Source of the DNA: Chlamydiota bacterium
GTDB lineage: Bacteria; Chlamydiota; Chlamydiia; Chlamydiales; Waddliaceae
DNA length: 8,582 nucleotides
Reading direction: 5' to 3'
NCBI GenBank assembly: GCA_011065005.1
Contig: JAAKFP010000083.1
Span: 1 to 8,582, forward strand
Of this stretch, positions 1-6,128 are shown one piece after another; positions within the stretch are counted from its first letter, which is position 1; every line of letters starts with the position of its first letter. The notes under the pieces were generated by a model. The model made no database searches. It was given only the letters and a program-made list of their open reading frames with translations, and was not told where the DNA came from. Made by a program: the position numbers and the translations under genes.

Positions 1-109
1 TCGCGTGTCCGGTTACCCTCGCACGCCATGCGCAGCTATATGTTGAATGTGCAATTTACATATTTAGTTCCTCTCAACTAAAAAGTCCGCAGGATATTCC
101 CGGTGTAAC

Positions 110-174
110 CAGAGACGCAGAGATAAAAGAGAATTAAATTTATTTTTTAATTCTCTTTTTTCTCTGCGTCTCTG
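110..174. repeat. Long inverted repeat (29-bp arms) with 8-bp periodic units
   Basis: The arms at 110-138 and 146-174 are reverse complements with one mismatch (position 124) around a 7-nt AT-only loop, so either strand can fold into a 29-bp stem. The right side continues as 8-nt units of the form CTCTGCGT, CTCTGTTT, CTCTGTGT (162-185). It begins 33 nt past the stop codon of the minus-strand gene that ends at 207, a position suited to a transcription terminator or 3' stabiliser, but no U-run follows on that strand. A second inverted repeat of the same design lies at 8112-8170. Confidence 0.8.
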
Positions 175-206
175 TTTCTCTGTGTTTAGATCCCAAGTGC
201 AGCGCT

Positions 207-1022
207 CTAAAGTCCGAAGGGATAGAGGTAGCTGAATTGGATGAGGCTGGCGCATTTTGGGAAGTAGCGTGCGTAGACTCGATGAGCATATTCGAGGCGG
301 AAGATGCCCCAGCAGTCGGTCGTTTTGCTTATGCGAGCACCAATGTCTAGAGAACGGTGTGAAATGGAACCGTATCCGTCAAATGATTTTATGGAGAGGG
401 AATCTCCTCCAAGCCCATAAAGTGCATTAACGAATAGGCGCAGATGTGTTGTTCTCTGGAAATTTTTCTCCCAGGCCAACTGCCCCCGCAACCATGGTGA
501 GCCGTGATCGGCAACGCCGACGGCGATCACTCCCCAACCTCTTGAAGCCCAGTAATCGAGACACGAGATCTCTTTTCCTACAGACACATGGAGTTCTGCC
601 TCGTTTCTGCCATGGTGAAAGGAACTCAAATCATCTAAAGCAACACTTGAGGCTTTTATTAGAGTGATTCCTGTTGTAATACTTACAAAATCCCCCACGA
701 CATCGTTAAACCACTGATACCGGCCAGTTACTTTGAAGTTATCAAAACCAAAGGATCGATGCCGCGTGTTTGCAAATATCGCCTCCAGTTCTGCACTCCA
801 GGAACCGTAGGAAGCGGACAACCCTACGGTACCAAAATGGTCATCGGAAGAATGATGCCTGGAACCGGAAGAGGTATGCACGGAATTGTAATGCTGGAAT
901 AAATAATCCAACCTGGGATACAACTCCAGATCTCTCTCGGTCCATGGCATCAGTTCCGTGCCAGAGAGTGCTGTCTGAGTGACGATAACGGCTCCTAGTA
1001 TAAATAGAAAAATCTTTTTCAT
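207..1022 (-). CDS. Secreted protein, probable outer-membrane beta-barrel, unknown function
   Basis: I do not recognise the family of this 271-residue protein. It opens with a classic signal peptide: MKK, a hydrophobic stretch (residues 4-18), then an ALS-G cleavage site near residue 20. The mature part has no long hydrophobic helix. It alternates polar and hydrophobic/aromatic residues in short strands with Gly and Asn/Asp turns (for example residues 64-82, 96-106, 193-206, 226-236, 255-271) and is rich in Tyr, Trp and Phe. It ends in a strongly aromatic strand (QFSYLYPFGL), which suits a small beta-barrel of the Gram-negative outer membrane. The ATG at 1022 lies 3 nt after the trxB stop, so it is probably co-transcribed and translationally linked. 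An AAGGGA sequence about 11 nt upstream, inside the end of trxB, is the likely ribosome binding site. The barrel assignment is an inference; a periplasmic beta-rich protein is possible. Confidence 0.8.
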   Translation of the reverse strand: MKKIFLFILGAVIVTQTALSGTELMPWTERDLELYPRLDYLFQHYNSVHTSSGSRHHSSDDHFGTVGLSASYGSWSAELEAIFANTRHRSFGFDNFKVTGRYQWFNDVVGDFVSITTGITLIKASSVALDDLSSFHHGRNEAELHVSVGKEISCLDYWASRGWGVIAVGVADHGSPWLRGQLAWEKNFQRTTHLRLFVNALYGLGGDSLSIKSFDGYGSISHRSLDIGARISKTTDCWGIFRLEYAHRVYARYFPKCASLIQFSYLYPFGL

Positions 1023-1025
1023 TAC

Positions 1026-1976
1026 TTAATGAATCCCTTTTTCAGACAGATCTCTTTCTGCCTCCAAAGCTGCCATACAGCCTGTACCCGCAGCGGTCAC
1101 AGCTTGCCGATAGGTAGAATCTTGTACATCGCCACAAGCATAAACAAGCTCCTTATTTGTACGACAGCTTCCAGGAGTAACCTTGATGTAGTTGTTCTCA
1201 TGAAGATCAATTTGCTGCTCTAGGAATTTCGTGTTCGGGGTATGGCCGATAGCAAAGAAAACACCCCCTGCATCCCGCTTCGTCTCCTTTTCCGTTTTCA
1301 CATTTTTCACAGTAACACTTCCAACAACGTCATCACCCTCGACTTTCGATAGAACAGAATCCCATAGAATCTCGATCTTTGGATGATTCATGGCTCTTTG
1401 CTGCATGATTTTTGAAGCTCGTAGCTCATCGCGTCGGTGGACGATATAGATTTTACTTCCGAACTTCGTCAGAAATATCGCTTCCTCGCACGCAGAGTCT
1501 CCTCCACCGATAACATACAATTCCTTATTTCTGAAGATGGGCATTGCCCCATCACAAACAGCACAAGCAGTAACCCCACGCTGCCAAAATTCCCCATCTC
1601 GAGTGCCGGGAAGATCGAGTCTATTCGCACTTGCTCCTGTTGCGATAATAATCGCATCAGCCAGATAAGCAGATTTGTTACCCTGCACTTTGTATGGATG
1701 CTGGCTCATATCCACAGATAGAACGTCATCAGATAGTATTCGAGTGCCAAAACGTTCCGCCTGTTTCCGAAATGTCAACACCAGCTCCGGTCCCATGATC
1801 CCTTCAGGAAATCCAGGGAAATTCTCTACGTCTGTTGTTATCATCAACTGCCCACCAGCAATTCCTGTGTGGAACCCTTCGTAAAGCACGGGCTCTAAGT
1901 TAGCGCGAGAGGCATATATAGCAGCTGTATACCCCGCCGGACCAGATCCGATGATCACAAGTTTTACTCTGTCCAT
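1026..1976 (-). CDS. trxB: Thioredoxin reductase (NADPH)
   Basis: This flavoenzyme passes electrons from NADPH through FAD and a redox-active disulfide to thioredoxin in the cytoplasm. At 316 residues it has the usual size for the bacterial low-molecular-weight type. Visible motifs are the FAD-binding GSGPAG (10-15), the ATG of the FAD domain (112-114), the redox pair CAVC followed by DG (138-143), the NADPH-binding GGGDSA (157-162), the HRRDELRAS segment that reads the NADPH phosphate (180-188), the AIGHTPNT motif (242-249) and the C-terminal FAD motif CGDVQD (281-286). The sequence reads very like chlamydial TrxB as I remember it. The ATG at 1976 is preceded by AAGGAG (plus-strand 1987-1992) at a spacing of 10 nt. 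A stem-loop ends one nucleotide before that site. The secreted beta-barrel gene follows after 3 nt. Confidence 0.97.
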   Translation of the reverse strand: MDRVKLVIIGSGPAGYTAAIYASRANLEPVLYEGFHTGIAGGQLMITTDVENFPGFPEGIMGPELVLTFRKQAERFGTRILSDDVLSVDMSQHPYKVQGNKSAYLADAIIIATGASANRLDLPGTRDGEFWQRGVTACAVCDGAMPIFRNKELYVIGGGDSACEEAIFLTKFGSKIYIVHRRDELRASKIMQQRAMNHPKIEILWDSVLSKVEGDDVVGSVTVKNVKTEKETKRDAGGVFFAIGHTPNTKFLEQQIDLHENNYIKVTPGSCRTNKELVYACGDVQDSTYRQAVTAAGTGCMAALEAERDLSEKGIH

Positions 1977-1992
1977 AATTAATTAACTCCTT

Positions 1993-2016
1993 AGCTCGAC
2001 TTTGCAAGGTCGAGCT
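1993..2016 (-). promoter_or_regulatory. 5'-UTR stem-loop next to the trxB ribosome binding site
   Basis: The 8-bp arms AGCTCGAC (1993-2000) and GTCGAGCT (2009-2016) flank an 8-nt loop. In the trxB mRNA this GC-containing stem ends directly before AAGGAG. It could protect the 5' end or modulate ribosome access. The pairing is seen directly; the regulatory role is inference. Confidence 0.45.
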
Positions 2017-2034
2017 TAGTGTATGAAAATAATT

Positions 2035-2063
2035 ACCATACCAGAATTCTAGAAAAATAATAA
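2035..2063 (-). promoter_or_regulatory. Possible trxB promoter (extended -10 type)
   Basis: On the minus strand a TG-n-TATGGT extended -10 lies at 2035-2040 plus the preceding TGG. The best -35 at 17 nt spacing (2058-2063) is a poor TTATTA. It is the only promoter-like signal I find between the trxB stem-loop and the repeat element at 2084. Transcription would start about 50 nt upstream of the ATG. Confidence 0.25.
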
Positions 2064-2083
2064 AGCGTTCAAACGATCTGCAC

Positions 2084-2240
2084 AGGGCTAACGCATTAAA
2101 ATTTATTTAATATTGTGTCATAATTCTTCTAAGAAGCACTTTCAGACCTTCGGCCCTTTGGTTTTTCACATTTTTGGCTGGGGCCATCGTCCCAGAAATA
2201 GTGAACTGAATAGTTACAAGAATTTTAATGCGTTAGCCCT
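2084..2240. mobile_element. 157-bp element with perfect 20-bp terminal inverted repeats (MITE-like)
   Basis: The 20-bp sequence at 2084-2103, beginning AGGGCTAACGCATTAAAA, recurs as an exact reverse complement at 2221-2240. The 117-bp interior is non-coding and contains a smaller hairpin (CTGGG at 2178-2182 with CCCAG at 2191-2195). The symmetry continues weakly outside the arms, with GTTCA-nn-CGA on both sides at similar distances. This fits a miniature inverted-repeat transposable element or the remnant of an insertion sequence. No clear target-site duplication is visible and no transposase is present, so mobility is inference. It fills most of the 477-nt gap between trxB and the next gene. 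Confidence 0.7.
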
Positions 2241-2270
2241 GACCAATTATTCGAATGAACCAAAATAATT

Positions 2271-2288
2271 GCACCATCGAAGATGGTG
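2271..2288. repeat. Tight hairpin, 8-bp stem with GAA loop
   Basis: GCACCATC (2271-2278) and GATGGTGC (2281-2288, the arm starting within GAAGATGG) fold around a minimal 2-3 nt loop. There is no U-run on either strand, so it is a weak terminator candidate at best. It sits between the 157-bp element and the secreted glutaredoxin-like gene. Confidence 0.45.
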
Positions 2289-2355
2289 CTGGAAAATCTA
2301 AAATTTTGCAAAATACTGGTTATCAATCATTAAACCTAGAAAACGCCCTGCCTGC

Positions 2356-2382
2356 ACATCCTTTTCATCCTGTTATCCTGTA
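2356..2382. repeat. Short degenerate tandem of ATCCTGT units
   Basis: Three successive units of 8-9 nt read ACATCCTTT, TCATCCTGT and TATCCTGT. From memory, similar CATCCTGTTATCCTGT strings occur between genes in many unrelated bacteria. Its role here is unknown. Confidence 0.45.
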
Positions 2383-2403
2383 AATTTCGGTGAACAAGAA
2401 ACT

Positions 2404-2432
2404 CTGAATATCGTAATGTGAGGGAATATGAT
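2404..2432 (+). promoter_or_regulatory. Possible promoter for the secreted glutaredoxin-like gene
   Basis: TATGAT at 2427-2432 matches five of six -10 consensus bases. CTGAAT at 2404-2409, 17 nt upstream, is a poor -35. Transcription would begin near 2438, giving a very short leader just before the GGAGG site. Confidence 0.3.
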
Positions 2433-2443
2433 CTATTGTACCT

Positions 2444-2448
2444 GGAGG
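2444..2448 (+). promoter_or_regulatory. Ribosome binding site that fixes the start at 2454
   Basis: GGAGG lies 5 nt before the ATG at 2454. The reading frame is open further upstream to an ATG at 2418, but that start has no ribosome binding site and would put polar residues before the signal peptide. The start at 2454 is therefore preferred. Confidence 0.8.
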
Positions 2449-2453
2449 TATCA

Positions 2454-2804
2454 ATGTTGAAATTCTTAACATCTTCAATTTTTATCTTTACACTTGCATT
2501 CATGATGGCAGGTTTGGGTGGCAATGCCCTTTCTGCACAAAAAACCAGCAATGCCAGTGCAACGACTGGAACAGCAACGCTCTACTATCACCCGACTTGC
2601 TCCCATTGCAAAAAAGTCTTGGCATATCTAAGCAGCGTAAACAAAACGATTACAATGAAAAATACAAGCAATCCTACGTACAAGCAGGAACTAAGGAATT
2701 TAGGCCAAAAAGGGGTACCTGCGCTAAAGGTAGGATCTCGTGTTATCGTTGGCTCTAAGCCTATTATCGACTACTTAAAGCAGCACCAAGAGGTTCTCGA
2801 CTAA
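2454..2804 (+). CDS. Secreted glutaredoxin-like thiol-disulfide protein (CSHC motif)
   Basis: This is a 116-residue protein. An N-terminal signal peptide (MLKF, hydrophobic to residue 22, likely cleavage after ALSA at residue 28) sends it across the inner membrane. After a Ser/Thr/Ala-rich linker (29-41) comes a compact glutaredoxin fold: strand ATLYYHPTC, active site C49-S-H-C52, a helix KKVLAYLSSV, a lysine-rich middle strand, the cis-proline motif GVPAL (87-91), then VGSRVIVGSKPIIDYL, which matches the usual G-S-x-x-I-x-x-YL end of glutaredoxins. Glutaredoxins are normally cytoplasmic, and an exported one would probably reduce or isomerise disulfides in the periplasm. That would suit chlamydiae, whose outer membrane is disulfide cross-linked, but the direction of its redox activity cannot be read from sequence. 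It stands alone on the plus strand, followed by a stem-loop. Confidence 0.88.
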   Translation: MLKFLTSSIFIFTLAFMMAGLGGNALSAQKTSNASATTGTATLYYHPTCSHCKKVLAYLSSVNKTITMKNTSNPTYKQELRNLGQKGVPALKVGSRVIVGSKPIIDYLKQHQEVLD

Positions 2805-2836
2805 GGAATCGGATAAAAATAGCTTAACCATTTCTA

Positions 2837-2866
2837 GCAACACAGCATATTCATCTGCTGTGTTGC
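2837..2866 (+). terminator. Stem-loop after the glutaredoxin-like gene, probable terminator
   Basis: Perfect 11-bp arms GCAACACAGCA (2837-2847) and TGCTGTGTTGC (2856-2866) enclose an 8-nt loop, 32 nt past the stop codon. The sequence that follows (AAATCTTT) is only moderately U-rich, so termination may be partial. The right arm overlaps the start of the dispersed repeat. Confidence 0.6.
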
Positions 2867-2922
2867 AAATCTTTGAAAACTAATAAGTTGACTGCAGATT
2901 TGCGCCTTGCAGATAAAGCGCT
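2851..2922 (+). repeat. Dispersed direct repeat, copy 1
   Basis: About 63 of 72 positions match 8511-8582. The core 2861-2911 has only two differences in 51 nt. Within it, GCAAATCT (2865-2872) and AGATTTGC (2896-2903) are inverted, so each copy can form a hairpin. There is no coding capacity. The copies are 5660 bp apart in the same orientation. Confidence 0.85.
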
Positions 2923-2970
2923 GTGTCACCATAAATGTAAAGTTTATTTTTATACGACCCCTAATATATA

Positions 2971-2999
2971 TAGAAAAAAAATCTATTCTTGTGTATAAT
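2971..2999 (+). promoter_or_regulatory. Sigma-70-type promoter for the membrane carrier gene
   Basis: A perfect TATAAT (2994-2999) follows TAGAAA (2971-2976, four of six -35 consensus bases) at exactly 17 nt. Transcription would begin near 3006, leaving a leader of about 35 nt before the ATG at 3041. Confidence 0.65.
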
Positions 3000-3040
3000 G
3001 CTTTATTATAGTTTTTTTTTAATGAGGCATTGATGCGTTA

Positions 3041-4360
3041 ATGCAAAAGGCGTTATGTAAGTTATTTGCTATCCAGCCTGGAGAAGAGCAAAAAGCATTC
3101 ATGTTTGCTTTTCTTGGATTTATTTGGTCCCTCGCAGCAACTCTTGGCACAAAATATTCTGACGCCCTCTTTCTGATACATGTTGGCGCCAATATGCTGC
3201 CGAAAATTTATACATTCGTCTCCTGTGGGATGATTATCCTTTCCCTCGTCATCTTACGTGCATACTACCATTTGAGTGCCACCCGAATTTTTCTTACTCT
3301 TGTATCAATAGGTATCGGATTTTATGCTTTTACCGCTCTTTGTCTTCATATGGGAATAGGAACGCACACTCACTGGCTCTGGTTTGCTTTACGGATTTTT
3401 TCGGCCTTATTTCTTTATACGATGATCACCTCTTTTTGGACTTTCATCGATCAATACCACAAGATTTCTGACGCCAAACACCTCTTTGGCCTGTTTGCAT
3501 CTATGATCTTTTTAGGCAGTATGACGTCGGGAATGATTATGAGATCTGGTCAATGTAGTGTCCTACAGACTTTGTTTCTGATCGTTGTGCTTTTGTCGAT
3601 GACAACATATTGGATTGTTCGTATCGCTAAAAAGAAAAACAGAGTTGATGAAAACACAATAAAAGAGGCGGAAGAGGCTCTGATTCCTAAAAAACATTCA
3701 TTGGGAAAACTCATTCTTTCTATTTTTACCTCCAAATATATTAGACTGATTGCGATTGGAAACTTTTTAGCTTTCTTATTGTGGGTGATTGCAGAATACA
3801 ATTACATGTCATTCTTTGAAGAACGCTTTGCCTGCCATTCGACAGATATCATTGGAAATGAACATAGTGCAGCAATAACGATTTTCTTGGGAAAATGTGT
3901 TTCGGTGACAAGTGTGTTGAATCTGTTTTTTGGACTTTTCATCTATGGCAGGCTTGTAAAAAGATTTGGAGTGGGTAGCGTTCTTCTCTTCACTCCACTA
4001 CTATATCTGCTAACATTCACAGGGTGGGTGGTCAATAACTCCTCAATACTCTTTCCCCTCCTAGGATTTTTTGTTGTGGAAGGAACCTCTGAGATTACTG
4101 AAGACAGTAATCTTAATTTGTTGCTAAAAGCAAAACCTCAACAAATTAAAGCGATTGCTAGAGTATTAATCGAATCTGTTTTCGAGCCCTTAGGAATGTT
4201 AACCAGCGGGATGCTGTTGTCTATTCCTGCAATCAACAGCAAATGGATTGGACTGACCCTATCCCTTTGTGCCGTCATGGTAGCTTTAGTGGTACGTTGG
4301 AATTATCTCAGATCTACCAAAGATTCTAATGAAAAAGAGCTCATCCCTCAAACTTGCTAG
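3041..4360 (+). CDS. Polytopic membrane carrier, NTT (ATP:ADP translocase)/MFS-like
   Basis: The 439-residue protein is nearly all hydrophobic segments, about eleven to twelve membrane helices (for example 18-36, 54-76, 82-104, 112-132, 148-166, 172-195, 232-250, 277-303, 312-331, 335-350, 401-419), with a charged cytoplasmic loop at 196-222 between two halves, as in MFS-fold carriers. The segment FWTFIDQYHKISDAKHLFGL (132-151), the N-terminal PGEEQKAF, and NLLLKAKPQQIKAIARVLIE (359-378) recall the nucleotide transporter (TLC/NTT) family that chlamydiae and rickettsiae use to take ATP and other nucleotides from the host. It is shorter than the roughly 500 residues usual for that family, so the substrate is uncertain and could be something else. 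The ATG at 3041 has only a weak GAGG 13 nt upstream; a stop codon at 3023 limits earlier starts. It has its own promoter and converges on hemN, overlapping it by 4 bp. Confidence 0.8.
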   Translation: MQKALCKLFAIQPGEEQKAFMFAFLGFIWSLAATLGTKYSDALFLIHVGANMLPKIYTFVSCGMIILSLVILRAYYHLSATRIFLTLVSIGIGFYAFTALCLHMGIGTHTHWLWFALRIFSALFLYTMITSFWTFIDQYHKISDAKHLFGLFASMIFLGSMTSGMIMRSGQCSVLQTLFLIVVLLSMTTYWIVRIAKKKNRVDENTIKEAEEALIPKKHSLGKLILSIFTSKYIRLIAIGNFLAFLLWVIAEYNYMSFFEERFACHSTDIIGNEHSAAITIFLGKCVSVTSVLNLFFGLFIYGRLVKRFGVGSVLLFTPLLYLLTFTGWVVNNSSILFPLLGFFVVEGTSEITEDSNLNLLLKAKPQQIKAIARVLIESVFEPLGMLTSGMLLSIPAINSKWIGLTLSLCAVMVALVVRWNYLRSTKDSNEKELIPQTC

Positions 4361-5727
4361 ATCAGCTGTGCGTGACGATTCTTTTTGACTGTGAGGTACC
4401 CATCGAACTTTGAACAAACAGCCCGAACGAATGAGCGCATCTCTGGTGATATTATCACTCGCCCCTCCTTCAGGGTGATGATGCCATCATGAATCATCTC
4501 GTCTAATAGAGAGAGTTCATAGGAGAAATACTCTGGAGCTACTGCAAATTTACGACAAATGGTAGGGATATCGACTTCTAAGTAGCACATCAGCTGATTG
4601 ATCACTTCTCTTCTGACAATATCGTCCTTGACAACAGCGATCCCCTTTGCAACGGGAAGGGTACCACTTTCTATAGCAGCCTGGTATTCCTTCCAATTTG
4701 CGGTATTCTGTGCATAGCCTTGTGGCAGTTGCCCAATTGCAGAACTTCCAAATCCCAAAAGGGTTGGCGCAGTATCGGTGGTATAGCCTTGGAAGTTTCG
4801 GTGTAATCTTTTTTCTTTCAAGGCAAGGTACATATCATCATCTGTTTGGACAAAGTGATCTATACCGAGAGGTTGATATCCATGATGAGCTAACCGCTGT
4901 GATGCAGCAGTTGAAAGTTCCCAACGGAAGTGTGGACCTGGAAGTGAGGAATCAGGAATAAGCCGTTGATGCTTTTTCATCCAGGGAACGTGGGCATATC
5001 CAAAGAGGGTCACCCTATTAGGTTCGAGCCGCATCGCCAAATCTACGCTTTCCACAATGCTTTCCACAGTCTGGTGAGGAAGACCATACATCAGATCTAC
5101 GTTGATGCGGTCAATTCCATTTTGTCGAAGCATGTCGATTACGTTTTTGGTCAGGTCATATGGCTGAACACGATTAATCGCTTCCTGCACCTTGGACGAA
5201 AAATCTTGAACGCCCATGCTCACCCTATTCACTCCAGACTGTGCCATCGACTGAATGAACTCTAAAGATGTCGTTCTAGGGTCTATTTCTACAGCTATTT
5301 CTATAGCTTCAGAAAAAGAAAACGATTTTTTAATGGAACTCATCAGGTAAGCGAAATCTTTCTTTTGAAGAATATTTGGGGAGCCTCCACCAAAATGAAT
5401 ATGTGCCACAGACATCTTCCTGGGAAGATTTTCCGTAACCAGCTTGATTTCTGTAATGAGTTGCTCTAAATAAGACTGTATGGGTTGATAACGCGTGGTT
5501 ATTTTTGTATGGCAACCGCAAAACCAGCAGAGCTTCTCACAATATGGAATATGGAAGTATAGGGATAGACCTTCTTGATTTCCAACTTCAGAAAGCCATT
5601 TTCTGTAATCTTCCCCAGAAAATGAGGAGGAAAACTGCGGAGCTGTAGGATAGCTTGTATAGCGAGGGAGGGCTTTGTTGTACTTATCCACAAGTGCGAA
5701 AATATCTTTTCCCATAGTTTTCATCAT
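4357..5727 (-). CDS. hemN: Oxygen-independent coproporphyrinogen III oxidase
   Basis: This radical-SAM enzyme decarboxylates two propionate groups of coproporphyrinogen III to give protoporphyrinogen IX in haem synthesis without oxygen. It has 456 residues, close to the usual HemN length. It shows PRYTSYPTA (21-29) typical of true HemN, the radical-SAM cluster motif YFHIPYC-EKL-C-WF-C-GC (57-72; cluster cysteines 63, 67, 70), the GGGSP SAM-binding motif (113-117, usually GGGTP), EIDPR (147-151), and INVDLMYGLPHQT (208-220). The C-terminal HemN domain is present with GIDHF and FQGYTTD, which separates it from the HemW look-alikes. Three Met codons occur in the first five residues. AAAGGA ends one nucleotide before the ATG at 5727, so initiation at the second ATG (5724) may be favoured. 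The receiver gene ends 5 nt upstream and its stop codon overlaps this ribosome binding site, so the two are probably one operon. Confidence 0.95.
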   Translation of the reverse strand: MMKTMGKDIFALVDKYNKALPRYTSYPTAPQFSSSFSGEDYRKWLSEVGNQEGLSLYFHIPYCEKLCWFCGCHTKITTRYQPIQSYLEQLITEIKLVTENLPRKMSVAHIHFGGGSPNILQKKDFAYLMSSIKKSFSFSEAIEIAVEIDPRTTSLEFIQSMAQSGVNRVSMGVQDFSSKVQEAINRVQPYDLTKNVIDMLRQNGIDRINVDLMYGLPHQTVESIVESVDLAMRLEPNRVTLFGYAHVPWMKKHQRLIPDSSLPGPHFRWELSTAASQRLAHHGYQPLGIDHFVQTDDDMYLALKEKRLHRNFQGYTTDTAPTLLGFGSSAIGQLPQGYAQNTANWKEYQAAIESGTLPVAKGIAVVKDDIVRREVINQLMCYLEVDIPTICRKFAVAPEYFSYELSLLDEMIHDGIITLKEGRVIISPEMRSFVRAVCSKFDGYLTVKKNRHAQLI

Positions 5728-5732
5728 ATCCT

Positions 5733-6128
5733 TTAATGAGGGAAATATTTATTGAGGATGGCTTCAATGTCTCGAACTTCGAAGGGCTTGGAAAGGTAAT
5801 CATCCATTCCAGCTTCGAGACACTTTCCCCTATCCCCCTGCATGGCATTAGCTGTCAACGCAATGATAGGAACGGAACTTTTGCCATGCCCTTTCTTTCG
5901 GATCTCCCTTGTGGCCTCAAATCCATCCATCTCGGGCATTTGTAAATCCATAAAAATGATGTCGTAATTTTTTACGTCGATTTGATGCAAGGCTTCTTGT
6001 CCATTTTGAGCTGTATCAACGGAACAGTTAAGTCGATCTAGCATTTCCTTCATCAGCTCTTGGTTGATGAAGTGATCTTCAACAACCAACACGCTCAACT
6101 TTGCTTTTTGAGGCTCTTTTTTATCCAT
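5733..6128 (-). CDS. Stand-alone response-regulator receiver (REC) domain
   Basis: The protein has 131 residues from the ATG at 6128 and is a single CheY-like receiver with no output domain. All catalytic positions are present: acidic pair E17-D18, phosphoacceptor D61 in FMDLQMPEMDG, T92 in ALTANAM, and K114 in YLSKPF. NQELMKEML, MDLQMPEMDG and the AMQGDRGKCLEAGMDDYLSKPF pattern (split at 94-115) match receivers found at the C-terminus of hybrid histidine kinases more than those of DNA-binding regulators. It probably works in a phosphorelay or by contacting a partner protein. A TTG at 6137, directly after an in-frame stop, is an alternative start better spaced from a GGA-type ribosome binding site; it would add three residues. 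hemN follows after 5 nt, suggesting co-transcription. No histidine kinase lies in the window. Confidence 0.92.
   Translation of the reverse strand: MDKKEPQKAKLSVLVVEDHFINQELMKEMLDRLNCSVDTAQNGQEALHQIDVKNYDIIFMDLQMPEMDGFEATREIRKKGHGKSSVPIIALTANAMQGDRGKCLEAGMDDYLSKPFEVRDIEAILNKYFPH

Noticed and set aside
1..81. Open frame on the plus strand entering from the left edge and stopping at 79-81, about 26 codons
   Set aside because: Too short to judge, no recognisable motif, and it runs into a repeat-rich non-coding stretch; it could equally be part of another dispersed repeat.
446..982. Plus-strand open frames opposite the secreted barrel gene
   Set aside because: Arg/Ser-rich translations with no family features, antisense to a gene with a clear signal peptide and good spacing to trxB.
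2303..2314. 12-bp palindrome ATTTTGCAAAAT as a possible operator
   Set aside because: Low-complexity AT-rich palindrome, not positioned against a convincing promoter and without a second copy.
2418..2453. Upstream ATG that would extend the glutaredoxin-like protein by 12 residues
   Set aside because: It lacks a ribosome binding site and would place charged and polar residues before the signal peptide; GGAGG fits the ATG at 2454.
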